From: Papio anubis
Taxonomy: Eukaryota; Chordata; Mammalia; Primates; Cercopithecidae
Assembly (NCBI RefSeq): GCF_008728515.1
Contig: NC_044986.1
Span: 64,097,159 to 64,161,158, forward strand
Reading direction: 5' to 3'
Length of the DNA: 64,000 nt
The position numbers were made by a program, and so were the translations under genes. The notes beneath the pieces are model-generated. The model worked only from the letters and a program-made list of their open reading frames with translations, did no database searches and was not told the DNA's origin. Of the stretch, positions 46,430 to 58,942 are shown one piece after another (within the stretch, counting starts at the first letter, position 1; the number at the start of each line of letters is the position of its first letter).

Positions 46430-49400
46430 GGCTAATTGAGGTGGCTCAGGACTTTAATCCCAGCCCTTTGGAAGGCCGAGGCTGGCAGATCACTTAAGCC
46501 CAGGTGACCAGCCTGGTCAACGTGGCAAAACCCTGTCTCTACTAAGAAAAAATAGCCAGATGTGGTGGTGCACACCTGTAATCTCAGCTACTCAGGAGGC
46601 TGAGGCAGGAGAATCACTTGAACCTGGGAGGCGGAGGTTGCAGGATTCTTTCACACAAAGACAGTTAAGGCCAGTTTTAAAGCTATGGGGCTTTTTTTTT
46701 TTTTTTTTTTTTTGAGACGGAGTCTCGCTCTGTCACCCAGGCTGGAGTGCAGTGGCTGGATCTCAGCTCACTGCAAGCTCCGCCTTCTGGGTTCACGCCA
46801 TTCTCCGGCCTCAGCCTCCCGAGTAGCTGGGACTACAGGCGCCCGCCACCTCGCCCGGCTAGTTTTTTGTATTTCTGAATAGAGACGGGGTTTCACCGTG
46901 TTAGCCAGGATGGTCTCGATCTCCTGACCTCGTGATCCGCCCGTCTCTGCCTCCCAAAGTGCTGGGATTACAGGCTTGAGCCACCACGCCCGGCCAGCTA
47001 TGGGGCTTTAAATTTAAGTTAAATACATTTCTGAACTATATATTTTTTGTTTGTTTTTTGGAGATGGAGTTTTGCTCTTGTTGCTCAGGCTGGAGTGCGA
47101 TGGTGCAATCTCAGCTCACTGCAACCTCCGCCTCCCAGGTTCAAGTGATTCTCCTGCCTCAGCCTCTTGAGTAACCTTGATTACGGGAGCTTGGCTTACT
47201 ACAGCCTCTGCTTCCCGGGTTCAAGCAGTTCTCCTGCCTCAGCCTCCTGAGTAGCTGGGATTACAGGTGCTCACCACCATGCCTGGCTAATTTTGTATTT
47301 TTAGTAGAGACGGGGCTTAAGTGATATTCACCATATTGGCCAGGCTGGTCTTGAACTCCTGACCTTGTGATCCACCCATCTCTGCCTCCCAGAGTGCTGG
47401 TATTACAGGCATGAGCCACTGTGCCCAGCCATTTTTAAAAATTTTTAGCAGAGATGGGGTTTCATCATGTTAGCCAGGCTGGTCTCGAACTCCTGACCTC
47501 AGGTGATCCACCCACCTTGGCCTCCTAAAGTTCTGGAATTACAGGCGTGAGCCACCTCGCCCTGCCTGAACTGTGTTCTTATCCTTCTGCATAATGACTT
47601 AAATTGATAATAAGTTGTGGTCATGGTTCTCAGAAACCTAAAATAATTCACTGATGCTAATAAAAATGAGTGGTTGTATTTACAGTCAAGGTGAAACTGA
47701 ATTAGGATGTATAAAATAATTTTTTTTAAATAAAAAGGACTGTGTTCGGTGGGGCGTGGTGGCTCACACCTGTAATTCCAGCACTTTGGGAGGTCACAAT
47801 GGATGGATCACAAGGTCAAAAGTTTGAGACCAGCCTGACCAATATGGTGAAACCACATCTCTACTAAAAATACAAAAATTAGATGGACGTGGTGGCGCGC
47901 GCTGTAATCCCAGCTACTCAGGAGGCTGAGGCAGGAGAATGGCATGAACCCAGGAGGCGGAGCTTGTAGTGAGCTGAGATCTGGCCACTGCACTCCAACC
48001 TGGGCTACAGAGCAAGACTCCGTCTCAAAAAAAAAAAAAAAATCAACGTCAGTAAAAAGAAAATAGATGGTAGCCACCGTGCCATTCATCTGAAGATAAT
48101 GTTTTAATACGTGTATATGGATTATATATGTATACATTTATAGTATTGTAGCTGGATTTATGTTACCTTTTTAGCGTAAAATTTGGCTTTTGCTGGGCCC
48201 GGTGGCTTGCGATTGTAGTCCCAGCAACTCAAGAGGGTAGGGTGGGAAGATTGCTTGAACCAAAGAGTTTGAGGCTGCAGTGAGCTAGCTGTGATCTCAC
48301 CTCTGCACACCAGCCTGAGTGACAGAGCAAGACCCATCCCTGAAAAGAAAAAAGTTGGCTGTTTTACTTTGCTTTCGATTTGTAGTATTTTCTACTTAAT
48401 ATAATAAACTTACTTTCTGTGAGGTACTTGAATACTTTTTTTTTTTTTTTTTTTTTTTGAGACAGAGTCTCTCGCTCTGTCGCCCAGGCTGGAGTGCAGT
48501 GGCGCGATCTCGGCTCACTGCAAGCTCCGCCTCCCGGGTTCCCGCCATTCTACTGCCTGAGCCTCTCGAGTAGCTGGGACTACAGGCGCCTGCCACCACG
48601 CCGGGCTAATTTTTTTTATTTGTATTTTTTAGTAGAGATGGGGTTTCACTGTGGTCTCGATCTCCTGACCTCGTGATCCGCCCGTCTCGGCCTCCCAAAG
48701 TGCTGGGATTGAATACTTTTTAATGGTTGTTTATGAAGTGGTGAATTGTAATTCTGTATTTGTACATTTGGATGTACAAATAGTGTTGCTACAGCTGTCT
48801 TCTTTTGGTATATTTCCAGTGTTCTTAGGATAAATTCCTGAAAGTGAATTTCAGTTGAACTTCAGAGAAACATGTCAAAGTTCTTCTTTAAGCCTTTAAG
48901 TCTCCTGATATGTTTTGTCGTATTGCAGCTTGGAAAGGTTGAAATAAAATCTTCCATTAGGGCTGCGTGTGGTGGCTCACACCTGTAATCCCAGCACTTT
49001 GCGATTTAGCTGATTTGGCTAATTTATCATGCTGCTGCCACCGGTACCCACCCAAAATCCATAAAAACCCCAGAATACGTTCTTAGCATTAAAATACATA
49101 TATATATATATATAATTTTTTTTTTTTTTGAGACAGGGCCTGGCTCTGATACCCAGACTGGAGTGCAGTATCTTTCAAAAATCTTGTCTCTATATGTAGT
49201 TTGACCCTTCAGTCTTTCCTGCCCCTCATATCTGTCCTCAATGGTTACTATGGTGAAACTCTGGGGTATCATTCAGGGGGAAAAAAAATTTGTGTTGGGG
49301 TGGAGGAGGGATGGCAGCATAAGTTTTTAATACTTGATAAATGATTACCAACAGAATCAAAAATACCTTTTCTGTCTTGCTTTTTTCACCATATAGTATT

Positions 49401-50520
49401 CTTGAGAATAATTTCATAACAGCACTTAACAGATAGACCTTATTTTTCAAAGAAGGCTGCATAGCATTCTATTTTAAAGTCGTTTCACAGTATATTAGTC
49501 TCCTATTGATAGGTATCTTACGTTTTTGTCTTTTTGATCTAGGGTTGTTTTTAAGGCAGTTTGAAAACTATAGTAAGTAAAGCAGGCCGGGTGCAGTGAC
49601 TCACACCTGTAAACCCAGCACTTTGGGAGGCCGAGGCGGGTGGATCACTTGAGGTAGGAGTTCGAGACCAGCCTGGCAAACACGGTGAAACCCCGTCTCT
49701 ACTAAAAATACAAAAAATTAGCTGGCCATGGTGGCATGCGCCTGTAGTCCCAGCTGGTTGGAAGGCTGAGGTAGGAGAATCGCTTGAACTCAGGAGGCGG
49801 AGGTTGCAGTGAGCCAGTATTACACCACTGCACTCCAGCCTGGGCGACGGAGTGAGACCCCATCTCAAAAATAAATACAATTTTAAATAAAATTATAAAA
49901 ATAAAGCTGCACCCAGCTTTATTTATGTATTTTTGAGACGGAGTCTCACTGTGTCACTCAGGTTAGAGTGCAGTGACGTCATCTTGGCTCACTGCAGCCT
50001 CTGCCTCCCGGGTTCAAGCAGTTCTCCTGCTTCAACCTCCCAAGTTCCTGAGATTATAGGCATGCGCCGCCATGCCCAGCTAATTTTTTGTATTTTTCGT
50101 ATAAATGGGGTTTCACTATGTTGGCCAGGCTGGTCTCGAACTCCTAACCTCAGGTGATATGCCTGCCTTGACCTCCCAAAGTGCTGGGATTACAGGCGTG
50201 AGTCACCGCGCCTGACTCAGCATCTTATTTTTTGAGACAGGGTCTCCCTCTGTTATCCAAGCTGGAGTGTAGTGGTGTGATCTTATAGCTCACTGCAGCC
50301 TCCAACTCTTGGGCTCAAATGATTCTCCTGCCTGAGCCTCCCAAGTAGCTAGTACTATAGGTGTGCACCACCATGCCTGGCTGTTTCTTTGGTTTTTTTG
50401 TATGGACAGTCTCACTATGTTGCCCAGGCTGGTCTTAAATTCCTGAGCTCAAGTGATTATCCTGCCTCAGCTACTCAAAGTGCTGGGATTGTAGGCATTA
50501 AACCACCACATTAGGCCTGT
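46430..50520. mobile_element. SIRT1 intron 4, middle: Alu cluster
   Basis: 46430-46650 (+, partial); 46690-46997 (-, young AluY, target duplication 'agctatggggcttt'); 47040-47567 (-, composite with part of the sequence repeated, see findings); 47748-48040 (+); 48190-48345 (+, old arm); 48434-48711 (-, AluY lacking its first bases, target duplication 'ttgaatacttttt'); 48960-49005 (+, 46-bp start only); 49118-49175 (-, stub); 49585-49880 (+); 49925-50215 (-); 50226-50515 (-). A short TA repeat lies near 49097-49114. Confidence 0.85.
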
Positions 50521-52590
50521 TCTGTTTTTATTAATGTGGATGACTGGTGGTTACTACTGGCCATTTGTATATCCCTGAATTACCTCTTTGTTCTTAGCCA
50601 TTTTCCCCATTTGGGTGCTTTTTCATACTGACTTCTGGGAATAATATGTTCTTTTTCTTTTGATTTACCTTAAAAATTTTATTTTTATGGATACATAATA
50701 GTTGTACATGTACATTATATATTCTCGAAGAGTTAGGCTTACCGGGGTTTCAGCCTTTAGTAATCCCATGAAGTTGAGCAAACTGAAACATACTTACTAG
50801 TTTTAGTTATTTGGTTTGTAATACATAATAGAAATGGTGCTTATCCTAAAAGAAAAATAGAAAACTTGAGGATGAGGGATCACAAATTGAAAAGGCAGTA
50901 AATATTGCATAGAGGGTTAAGTGCTGGGGTTTTTGGGTTTTCTTTTTCTTTCCTTTTTTTTTTTTTGAGATAGGGTCTTGCTCTGACACCCAGGCTGGAC
51001 TGCAACCTCTGTTCCCTGGCTTCAGGTGATCCTCTCACCTCCTGAGTAGCTGTGACCACAAGTGTGCACCACCATGCCCAGCTATTTTTTTTGTATTTTT
51101 GATAGAGATGGGATCTTGCCTGTTGCTCAGTGCAGTGCTGGATTTTCGTATCAAAACAGGGCTCTGCTACTTATTTGCTCTTGTGACCAAAATGGCAAGT
51201 TATGTTTGTTTTGTGTTTTTTCATCTGCATCGGAGTATACGTCTACAGCTGGGTCAGCAAACTTTCTGTAGTAAGGTAGGGCCTGGTGGTAAATGTAGTC
51301 TGCTTTGCGGACTGCATAGGGTCTCTGTCATATGTTCTTTATTTTCTTTACAGCCTTGAACACATTTTTTTAAACCCAGTTCTCAGCCTTGTCTGTAGCG
51401 TAATAAAGAGGAAATTAAAAGTGCTTATGTTATGTGTGGTACATACTAAAATTTATTAAGTGGTGACTGGCAGTTTGACATTCTCTTGTGTTAGGTTAAT
51501 ACAGGGATTGGCATACTATGGCCTCAGTCCAAATGTGGCCCACTTCCCGTTTTTGTATAGCCTGTGAGCTAAGCATTAAGCATTAATTTATTACTTAAAT
51601 CAACAAATAAAATTTATGTGGTATACAACATGATGTTTTGACGTGTGTATGTTATGGAATGGCTAACTCAAGCTAATATTCATTACTTCACATACTTTTT
51701 TTTGGTGGTGAGAACATTTAAAATCTCTTAATAATTTTCAGGTATACAATATGTTTTTTTTGTTGTTGTTGTTCTTGTTTTTGTTTTGAGACAAAATCTC
51801 TCTCTCTTCCCCAGGCTGGAGTGCAGTGGTGCTATCTTGGCTCACTGCAACCTCCGCCTCCCAGGTACAAGTGATTCTCCTGCCTCAGCCTCCCAAGTAG
51901 CTGGGATTACAGGTGCCTGCCTCCATGCCCAGCTGATTTTTGTATTTTTAGTAGAGACGGGGTTTCACCGTGTTGACCAGGTTGGTCTTGAACCCCTGAC
52001 CTCAGGTGATCCGCCTGCCTCGGCCTCCCAAAGTGCTGGGATTACAGGCATGAGCTACCGTGTCTGGCCACAGTATGTTCTTAATTATAGTCAACAATAG
52101 ATCTCCTGAACTACTTATTCCCAACGTCTTCCCAGTCCCACTTCCACCCCCTGCTAATGATTAATTTTAAATGACTGGGGAAAAAAATTGAAAGAACTGT
52201 TTCATGACACTTGAAAATTATATAAATTTCTCATGTCAGTGTTCATAAATACAAACTTTTATTAGAACATAGCCATACTCATTTATATATTGAAATGCAG
52301 TTGAATTTGTCATATGACCAATTTATTAGTATTGATTAAGATGTTGAGCAGTTTATTCAAGTGTGGTTTTGTGGAATGAAAGAGACAGGAGGGATTATGA
52401 GGACTCTTCTTACCAGGATTGATGTATTTCACTTTTTTTGACAGGAACATTTATGTTCTATTTCCTTAGCAACTCTACTTACTGCCTCCATCTGAACTAT
52501 ATATAGGAGGAGGTGGATATCAGCAAAGATTAACATCGGTAAATTTTGATGAATTCTTTAATTTAAAATTCTTATTTTTAAAGAGGAAAT
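50520..52590. mobile_element. SIRT1 intron 4, late part: DNA-transposon remnants and Alus
   Basis: Alus 50950-51120 (-, old partial) and 51755-52070 (-). About 51250-51420 ('gggtcagcaaactttctg', 'ctttgcggactgcatagg') and 51495-51600 ('gattggcatactatggcc') look like opposite-oriented copies of one hAT-type MER element, with a related piece near 52200-52270. 52080-52590 is otherwise non-Alu and holds the candidate cassette exon. Confidence 0.65.
52470..52538 (+). other. SIRT1: Candidate in-frame cassette exon in SIRT1 intron 4
   Basis: 69 nt bounded by a good acceptor (pyrimidine-rich tract ending tttccttag) and a GTAAAT donor. It has no stop in the SIRT1 frame. Exon 4 ends and exon 5 begins in phase 0, and 69 is a multiple of three, so inclusion would add 23 residues (starting QLYLLPPSELY, then a GGGG run, ending QQRLTS) between residues 310 and 311. 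It lies in about 500 bp of non-Alu intron. The donor lacks G at +5, so inclusion would be weak or tissue-limited. The canonical protein as I know it has no such segment. A 23-codon open stretch is not rare by chance, so this is a lead, not a proven exon. Confidence 0.35.
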
Positions 52591-52592
52591 TT

Positions 52593-55500
52593 TGGCTGGG
52601 CACAGTGGCTCACATCTGTAATCCCAGCACTTTGGGAGGCCAAGGCAGGTGGATCACCTGAGGTCAGGAGTTTGAGACCAGCCTGACCAACATGGCGAAA
52701 CCGTGTCTCTACTAAAAATAAACAAAATTAGCTGAGTGTGGTGGCGTGCACCTGTAGTGCCAGCTACTTGGGAGGCTGAGGTGGGAGAATTGCCTGAACC
52801 CAGGAGGCGGAGGTTGCGATGAGCCAAGATCGTGCCACTGCACTCCATCCTGGGTGACTCTGTCTAAAAAAAAAAAAAAAAAAAAAAAAAAGGTGGGGGT
52901 GAATTTCGTTATGTTGTGTGAGCTGGAGTGTATTGCCCATCCATAGGCACGATCCTAGAGTACTACAGCTCCCTAACTCCCAGACTTGAGTGATTTTCCC
53001 TCATCTGTCTCCCCAGTAGCTGGAACTACAGGCCTGTGCCACCACGCCCAGATTTCTTAGTTTTGAGGGACTGCATTTACACCTGTGCCTTTACTGGAGT
53101 CTTTTATTAATATTGCTAGAAATTTGGAGAAGAAAGGAAGGCATAATCTCTGGAGAAAAGCCATTTTTTCTGCAGATAGTTCTAAGCTTTAATTTTGACC
53201 ACGTTGGTTGCCTGTGGCCAATTCCTGGATTATTTACATGTTTCCAGACACAGCTATGTGAAAGCAGGGTTTATTTTTACAGTGTTTTGAGCCTTTGGTT
53301 CCAGTTCTGCTTCCATTCTTAGTCTATAAGGATCTGTATGGCAGCAACAGAATGGCCCAGCCCTCATGATTGGTTCCTTAAAAAGGCTTTAGGATATTCA
53401 AACTGGGTGGCCTGTCTTGCTTGGAATAGGACTAAGCATGTCACACTTTCACTGTGGAAGAGTTAATCCATATTCTATCTGTAAGTTGTATCTCCAGTCA
53501 TTTGGTTTTCAACAAGTGGTCCTATCTTAGGAGGAGTGGTTTATATTAGAACAGTCCTTCCAGAGTAATTTTTTTCATTATTTCAGATTCCTTTTAGTTT
53601 TTTTTGTTTGTTTTGTGTTTTTTAAAAGGCTCTCTCTGTCACCCAGGCTGGAGAGCAGTGACATGATCATAGCTCACTGGAACCTCTTCCTCCCTGGGCT
53701 CAGGTGATCCTCCCACCTCAGCCTCCTGAGTTTCTGGGACTACCGGCATGAACCATTAGTCCCGGCTAATTTTTGTAATTTTTGTGTTTTTTGTAGAGTT
53801 AGGGTTTCGCCATGTTGCCCAGGCTGGTCTCGAACTCCTGGTCTCAAGTAACCTGCCCGCCTCAGCCTTCCAAACTGCTGGGATTAGAGGTGTGAGCCAC
53901 TACACCTGTACTGTTTCTCTTAGTTTGAACACTGTATTTAAATCTAATAATTCAGACATGGTCCATTTCATACGTGACAGAAAGTATGAGTCAGAGACCC
54001 AAATCATTCAGATTCTCACATACGTAAAATGTAGGCTTGGTCAGGCGTGGTGGCACACGCCTGTAATCCCAGCACTTTGGGAGGCCGAGGCAGGTGGATC
54101 ACTTGAGGTCAGGAGTTGAAGACCAGCCTGACCAACATGGAGAAACCCCATCTCTACTAAAATACAATATTAGCCGGGGTGGTGGCACATGCCTGTAATC
54201 CCAACTATTCAGGAGGCTGAGGCAGGAGAATCACTTGAACCCGGGAGGCGAAGGTTGCGGTGAGCCGAGATTGTGCCATTGCACTCCATCTAGCCTGGGC
54301 AAAAAGAGCGCAACTCTGTCTCAAAAAAAAAAAAAGGCTCATAAAATAAAAAATGTCCTTTATGATTTGTCTTAAAGGTAGTTAAATAGTTAATTTTAAG
54401 GGCTAACTTTGAACTGTTATAAGTAGGACATGGAGGGAAACAAGTGTAAGAGCTAAATCTAGTGTCCCATACTTGTTTGTTTCTCTTACTCTACACTTTA
54501 GGAAGGGTGGGGGTGGACGTGGATAAGGCACACAGTTAATTCAGGGAGGGTGGAGTCTTGGTACTTGCTCTTGTTCCCTGACCATGCTTTGGAGTTATTT
54601 TCTCTTTTTAATTCTGCATTTGGCATGCTATTATCACTTGCTTACTACTATGGATCCTATTTTATCTGTTGTCTAGCATATTCTCGTAGTGCCGAAAATA
54701 CTCTAAAAGCTGTTTCCAGAAGGAGCTTTAATAAGACATTACAATGCTTAATCTCTCAAATGTAAATGTATTAGAACAAAGCATTCTGGGGAAGAAAACA
54801 GTGGTGGATTTAACACAAGTCACTTTTCCAAAACAATGGCTTTTGATTTTCTGTAAACATTGACTTTATTAAGCTTTTCCCTTGCTACTATATGCACTGT
54901 CCATTTCTTAAATTGGAAAGAGTTATTCATAAAATTTGTGATAAATATTTGAATGTATGGCAATATTTTGGGATACTAGGTTTTTAGCAGCATGTGGACA
55001 TGTATGTGATAGCTGTTACAGAATTCACTTAAGTTTTACTTAGAAGCCTGGGTAGTAGAACCTAGAAATTTCATTGGGGATTTTTTTTTTTTAATTTGAA
55101 ATATTAAATAGGTGAAAAGTCATCCTTAATTGCTATTAAACTTTTTTGTATAATGTCAGAAGTGAAACCTCCCCACATCTGCTTACAGCCTGTTTGTATC
55201 CTTCCTGACTTGGTTGATTAAATGGACATCTCTATATACATGTGCATATAATTTCACTTTTTGCTTAGTAACAAAAACAAAAGTTATACATACTGGTGAC
55301 TAATTTGCTTTTTTCACGTATGTCATGAACCATTTTCTAGGGCAGTTCATCTAGATCTCCCTCATTCTTTTTAATGGCTACATATTCCACTATTATGGAC
55401 GTACCATATTTATACAACCGGTTCCCTACTGATGGGCATACGGTTGTGTCTAGTTTTTTGCTAGCATTATGATAGATTAGAGCCTGTAATGAATGGTAAG

Positions 55501-56298
55501 GAAGTAAGTAGATGATAGCACTACTACTTTAAAGGAAAAAGTAGAGAAGAAACTTCCTTTGCCATAGTCACTTACTAAATGAAATTTAATAAAAACACTG
55601 TCAAAAGTTGGGAGGACCAAAATTGATACTTTTTCTCTGATCTTTTTGCCATGTGTATATCTGAATTCTTTGTTTTTAAAGAAGAAACAGCATTGAAGCA
55701 TTATTTGGGGGGAAAAACACACACACAAAATCCAGCAACTCAGCATTCATGAGCAACTCTATACTATACCAGTATGTGCCTGTGCAGTGGAAGGAAAACA
55801 ATTTTGGTAAGGATTAAAACTTTAGCTTTAAACTTCCAACAGGTTGATATTCTAATGAATGATAAATCAAAACAATTTTAAAATATTCTTGTATTGACAG
55901 TGCTTTTTTTAAAATCACCCTACCTTGATACCTGTAATTTTAAAGTTTCCCATTTTTCTTTAAAGAAAAAAATCTGAATTTGCAGCCAACAAAAATTAGA
56001 TATCCTAAGGTTGTGTTACTTCTGACTTTTATTAAAATATCAACATTTATTAGAGATGTTTATGGGCTGACTTTGTCTTTTTCTTCAAGGGGCCAAGTTC
56101 ACTAATTGCTGAGTTTTATACATGACAGCAACAGTCCTTTTGTAGGTGTGTGTTGCATCCATCTAGATACTTTAAAATGCTCATCTATTTCATTTTTAAA
56201 ATTATATGTGGGGGATTATCGGTAGTTTTTTGTTAAACATATGACATCTGTAGTTTATTTCACTAATGTAAATTTTTTCTACCTTTTACTTGATATAG
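52593..56298. mobile_element. SIRT1 intron 4, end: Alus then about 2 kb of single-copy-like DNA
   Basis: Alus 52593-52890 (+, long A-tail), 52900-53050 (-, old arm), 53600-53910 (-), 54038-54335 (+). 54336-56298 has no Alu; an old L1-like piece lies near 55310-55480 ('attccactattatggacg'). No gene other than SIRT1. Confidence 0.8.
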
Positions 56299-56446
56299 GA
56301 AATATATCCTGGACAATTCCAACCATCTCTCTGTCACAAATTCATAGCCTTGTCAGATAAGGAAGGAAAACTACTTCGCAACTATACCCAGAACATAGAC
56401 ACGCTGGAACAGGTTGCGGGAATCCAGAGGATAATTCAGTGTCATG
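56299..56446 (+). CDS. SIRT1: SIRT1 exon 5 (coding): catalytic centre
   Basis: 148 nt, residues 311-359 plus one base. It carries EIYPGQFQPSLCHKF, the signature YTQNIDTLE (Asn and Asp that contact NAD+/ribose) and IIQCH, whose His359 is the catalytic base (human His363). Acceptor tgatatag, donor GTTAGT. The last complete codon is the catalytic histidine. Confidence 0.97.
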
Positions 56447-58755
56447 GTTAGTAAACTTCAGAATGGTTTTCTGTAATTTATTTTACTTTTATAGGAGGAT
56501 TTTTCCTCTAAAGCAGACTGCCATTGAGAAGTAGAGATAAAGCATTATTTAATCATGTTATCTCGTTAATTATAGATAACCTCAGAAAAGTAGAAAAGTA
56601 GAAAACAAAAATAATAAAAACAGTTAATTATATAAAACCTCAAATATTAATTTGCTTTTGATTTCAAAAGATGCTGCAGTTGCATGCATTCAATTATTTT
56701 AAATAATCTTTTCTGGCTGGGTGTGGTGACTCACGCCTGTAATCCTAGCACTTTGGGAAGCTGAAGCGGGCGGATCACATGAGGCCAGGAGTTCGAGAAC
56801 AGCCTGGCCAACATGGTGAAACCCTGGCTCTACTAAAAATACAAAAATTAGCCGGGCATGGTGGCGTACCTGTTATCCCAGCCACTTAGGAGGCTGAGGC
56901 ATGAGAGTCACTTGAACTTGGGAGTTGGAGGTTGCAGTGAGCCAAGATTGCAGCATTGTGCTCCAGCCTGGGAGACAGAGAGTGAGACTCTGTCCAAAAA
57001 AAAAAAAAAAAAAAAAAAAACTGATTACAAGAGTAATGTTAGCTATTAATGAAGAAATGTGACGTCTTTAGTTTATGAAACTAAAAGAACTGGATAGTTG
57101 AGATGTACAGAATTCAGAGATTCAGAAATGTTTAATGTAAAACAAGTATGAACAGGCCATTAGGTATCTAAAGTGTTTCTAAGAACTGCTGAACTAAGGT
57201 AATAGAATTGGAACTGTTCAACTCTGCAGGATTTTAGCTCTGCAGGAGTGAGTTGTTACAGTTTTGTTCAAAAGAGTAGCTTTAGAAGGCATCATTATTG
57301 TCTCAGCGATTGAGAATTGTATTCATTCTATGTATAAATAAATATGTAAATTATTCATCCCCTAGATTCTCCTGTAGTGTATCACAAAATCTGCAGTGTG
57401 TTCTGAGGTTTAAAATCAAAGTTAAAAATCTTTAAACCCTGTTAACATTTCTGATGTCAAACTTTATAACATTCGTGGTGTGTTCAAGAAACAGAAATAC
57501 TTCATTAATAAAGCACATATATGTTGGTTGTTTTTAGGTTCCTTTGCAACAGCATCTTGCCTGATTTGTAAATACAAAGTTGACTGTGAAGCTGTACGAG
57601 GAGATATTTTTAATCAGGTAATTTGTTTCCCATATTTTAGGAATTGTGCATGTCTCTGAAGTATTTCTTCTTTGCCTCAAAATCCTTTTTTTACCCTTAA
57701 AAGTATACGTGATACAGAAATATTCAGGAAGAAAATAGTAATTGGGAATTTTGGTAAAATATACAAGAACCTTTCAATACCTTATATAGAAAACAGCCCT
57801 ATAAAGTCTGTTAAAATTATGAAATTGGCTTCTTAGTATCTAAGCCGAACATAAAACATCAGATCGTAAGCAAGTTGTTGTTGTTGTAGTTTTTCTCCTT
57901 CCTTTCCCTTTTTGTGCCTGTCAGATTTGAACCTTAAATTAGTTGTGGTAATCTTTTAAAATTATTTCATACATGTTCATTGCCAAAAAATATAGGAAAA
58001 TGTAGCAGAAAATAAAAATTATCCAGAAATATGTCCTGTGTGCTTAGCAATATATAGAGTTAATTATATTATTATGAAAGAGGAAGAATAGTATATTAAA
58101 ATGGAATCATTGTTCGGGTGCAGTGGCTCATGCTTGTAATCCCAGCACTTTGGGAGGCTGAGGTGGGTGGATCATTTGAGGTCAGAAGTTCGAGACCAGC
58201 CTGGCCAACATGGCAAAACCCCGTCTCTCCTAAAAATACAAAAATTAGCCTGGCATGGTGGCATATGCCTTTAATCTCAGCTACTTGGGAGGCTGAGGCA
58301 GGAGAATCATTTGAACTCAGGAGGTGGAGGTTGTAGTGAGTTGAGATCATGCCACTGCAGTCCAGCCTGGGCAACAGAATGAGACTCCATCTCAAATAAA
58401 ATGGAGTCATTTTGTTTTACAAATGTGTATTTTTCTTTTAAAGGATCAATTCCCGTTTTGTGTATATACACACATTGTGTTTTTCCTCTTATATGATGGA
58501 CTCTTCAATGTCAAGTGTTTTTCTATATAGATATTATAACAAGAGCATAGTATTTCACTGTTTCATAGTATGTTAATAAACTACCCATCATTGACGTTTA
58601 GATTGTTATCCAGTTGCTGTTTATCTATAGCTTTTCTGTTTTTTTTTTTTTTAATAATTCTGAAATGTATTCTTAGAGGTATGGAAATGTTGACTATTTC
58701 TAACTTGAGCTTACTGTTTGCTTCTCTGCCTCAACCAAAATCTGAAAATACGTAG
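56447..58755. mobile_element. SIRT1 introns 5 and 6: content
   Basis: Intron 5 (56447-57537) has one plus Alu, 56715-57020. Intron 6 (57618-58755) has one plus Alu, 58108-58400, and old L1-like AT-rich sequence near 58480-58700. The rest is single-copy-like. Confidence 0.85.
57538..57617 (+). CDS. SIRT1: SIRT1 exon 6 (coding): first zinc-binding cysteine pair
   Basis: 80 nt, completing Gly360 and encoding residues 361-386. CLIC supplies the first two zinc ligands (Cys367 and Cys370; human 371 and 374). The rest, KYKVDCEAVRGDIFNQ, is part of the zinc module. Acceptor gttttttag-type, donor GTAATT. Confidence 0.96.
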
Positions 58756-58942
58756 GTAGTTCCTCGATGTCCTAGGTGCCCAGCTGATGAACCGCTTGCT
58801 ATCATGAAACCAGAGATTGTGTTTTTTGGTGAAAATTTACCAGAACAGTTTCATAGAGCCATGAAGTATGACAAAGATGAAGTTGACCTCCTCATTGTTA
58901 TTGGGTCTTCCCTCAAAGTAAGACCAGTAGCACTAATTCCAA
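58756..58942 (+). CDS. SIRT1: SIRT1 exon 7 (coding): second zinc pair and substrate groove
   Basis: 187 nt, residues 387-448 plus one base. CPRC gives the other zinc ligands (Cys391 and Cys394). IMKPEIVFFGENLPEQF lines the acetyl-lysine channel, and LLIVIGSSLKVRPVALIP is the Rossmann strand and Gly-Ser-Ser loop that bind NAD+. Acceptor atacgtag has a poor pyrimidine tract; donor GTAAGT is near-consensus. Confidence 0.96.
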
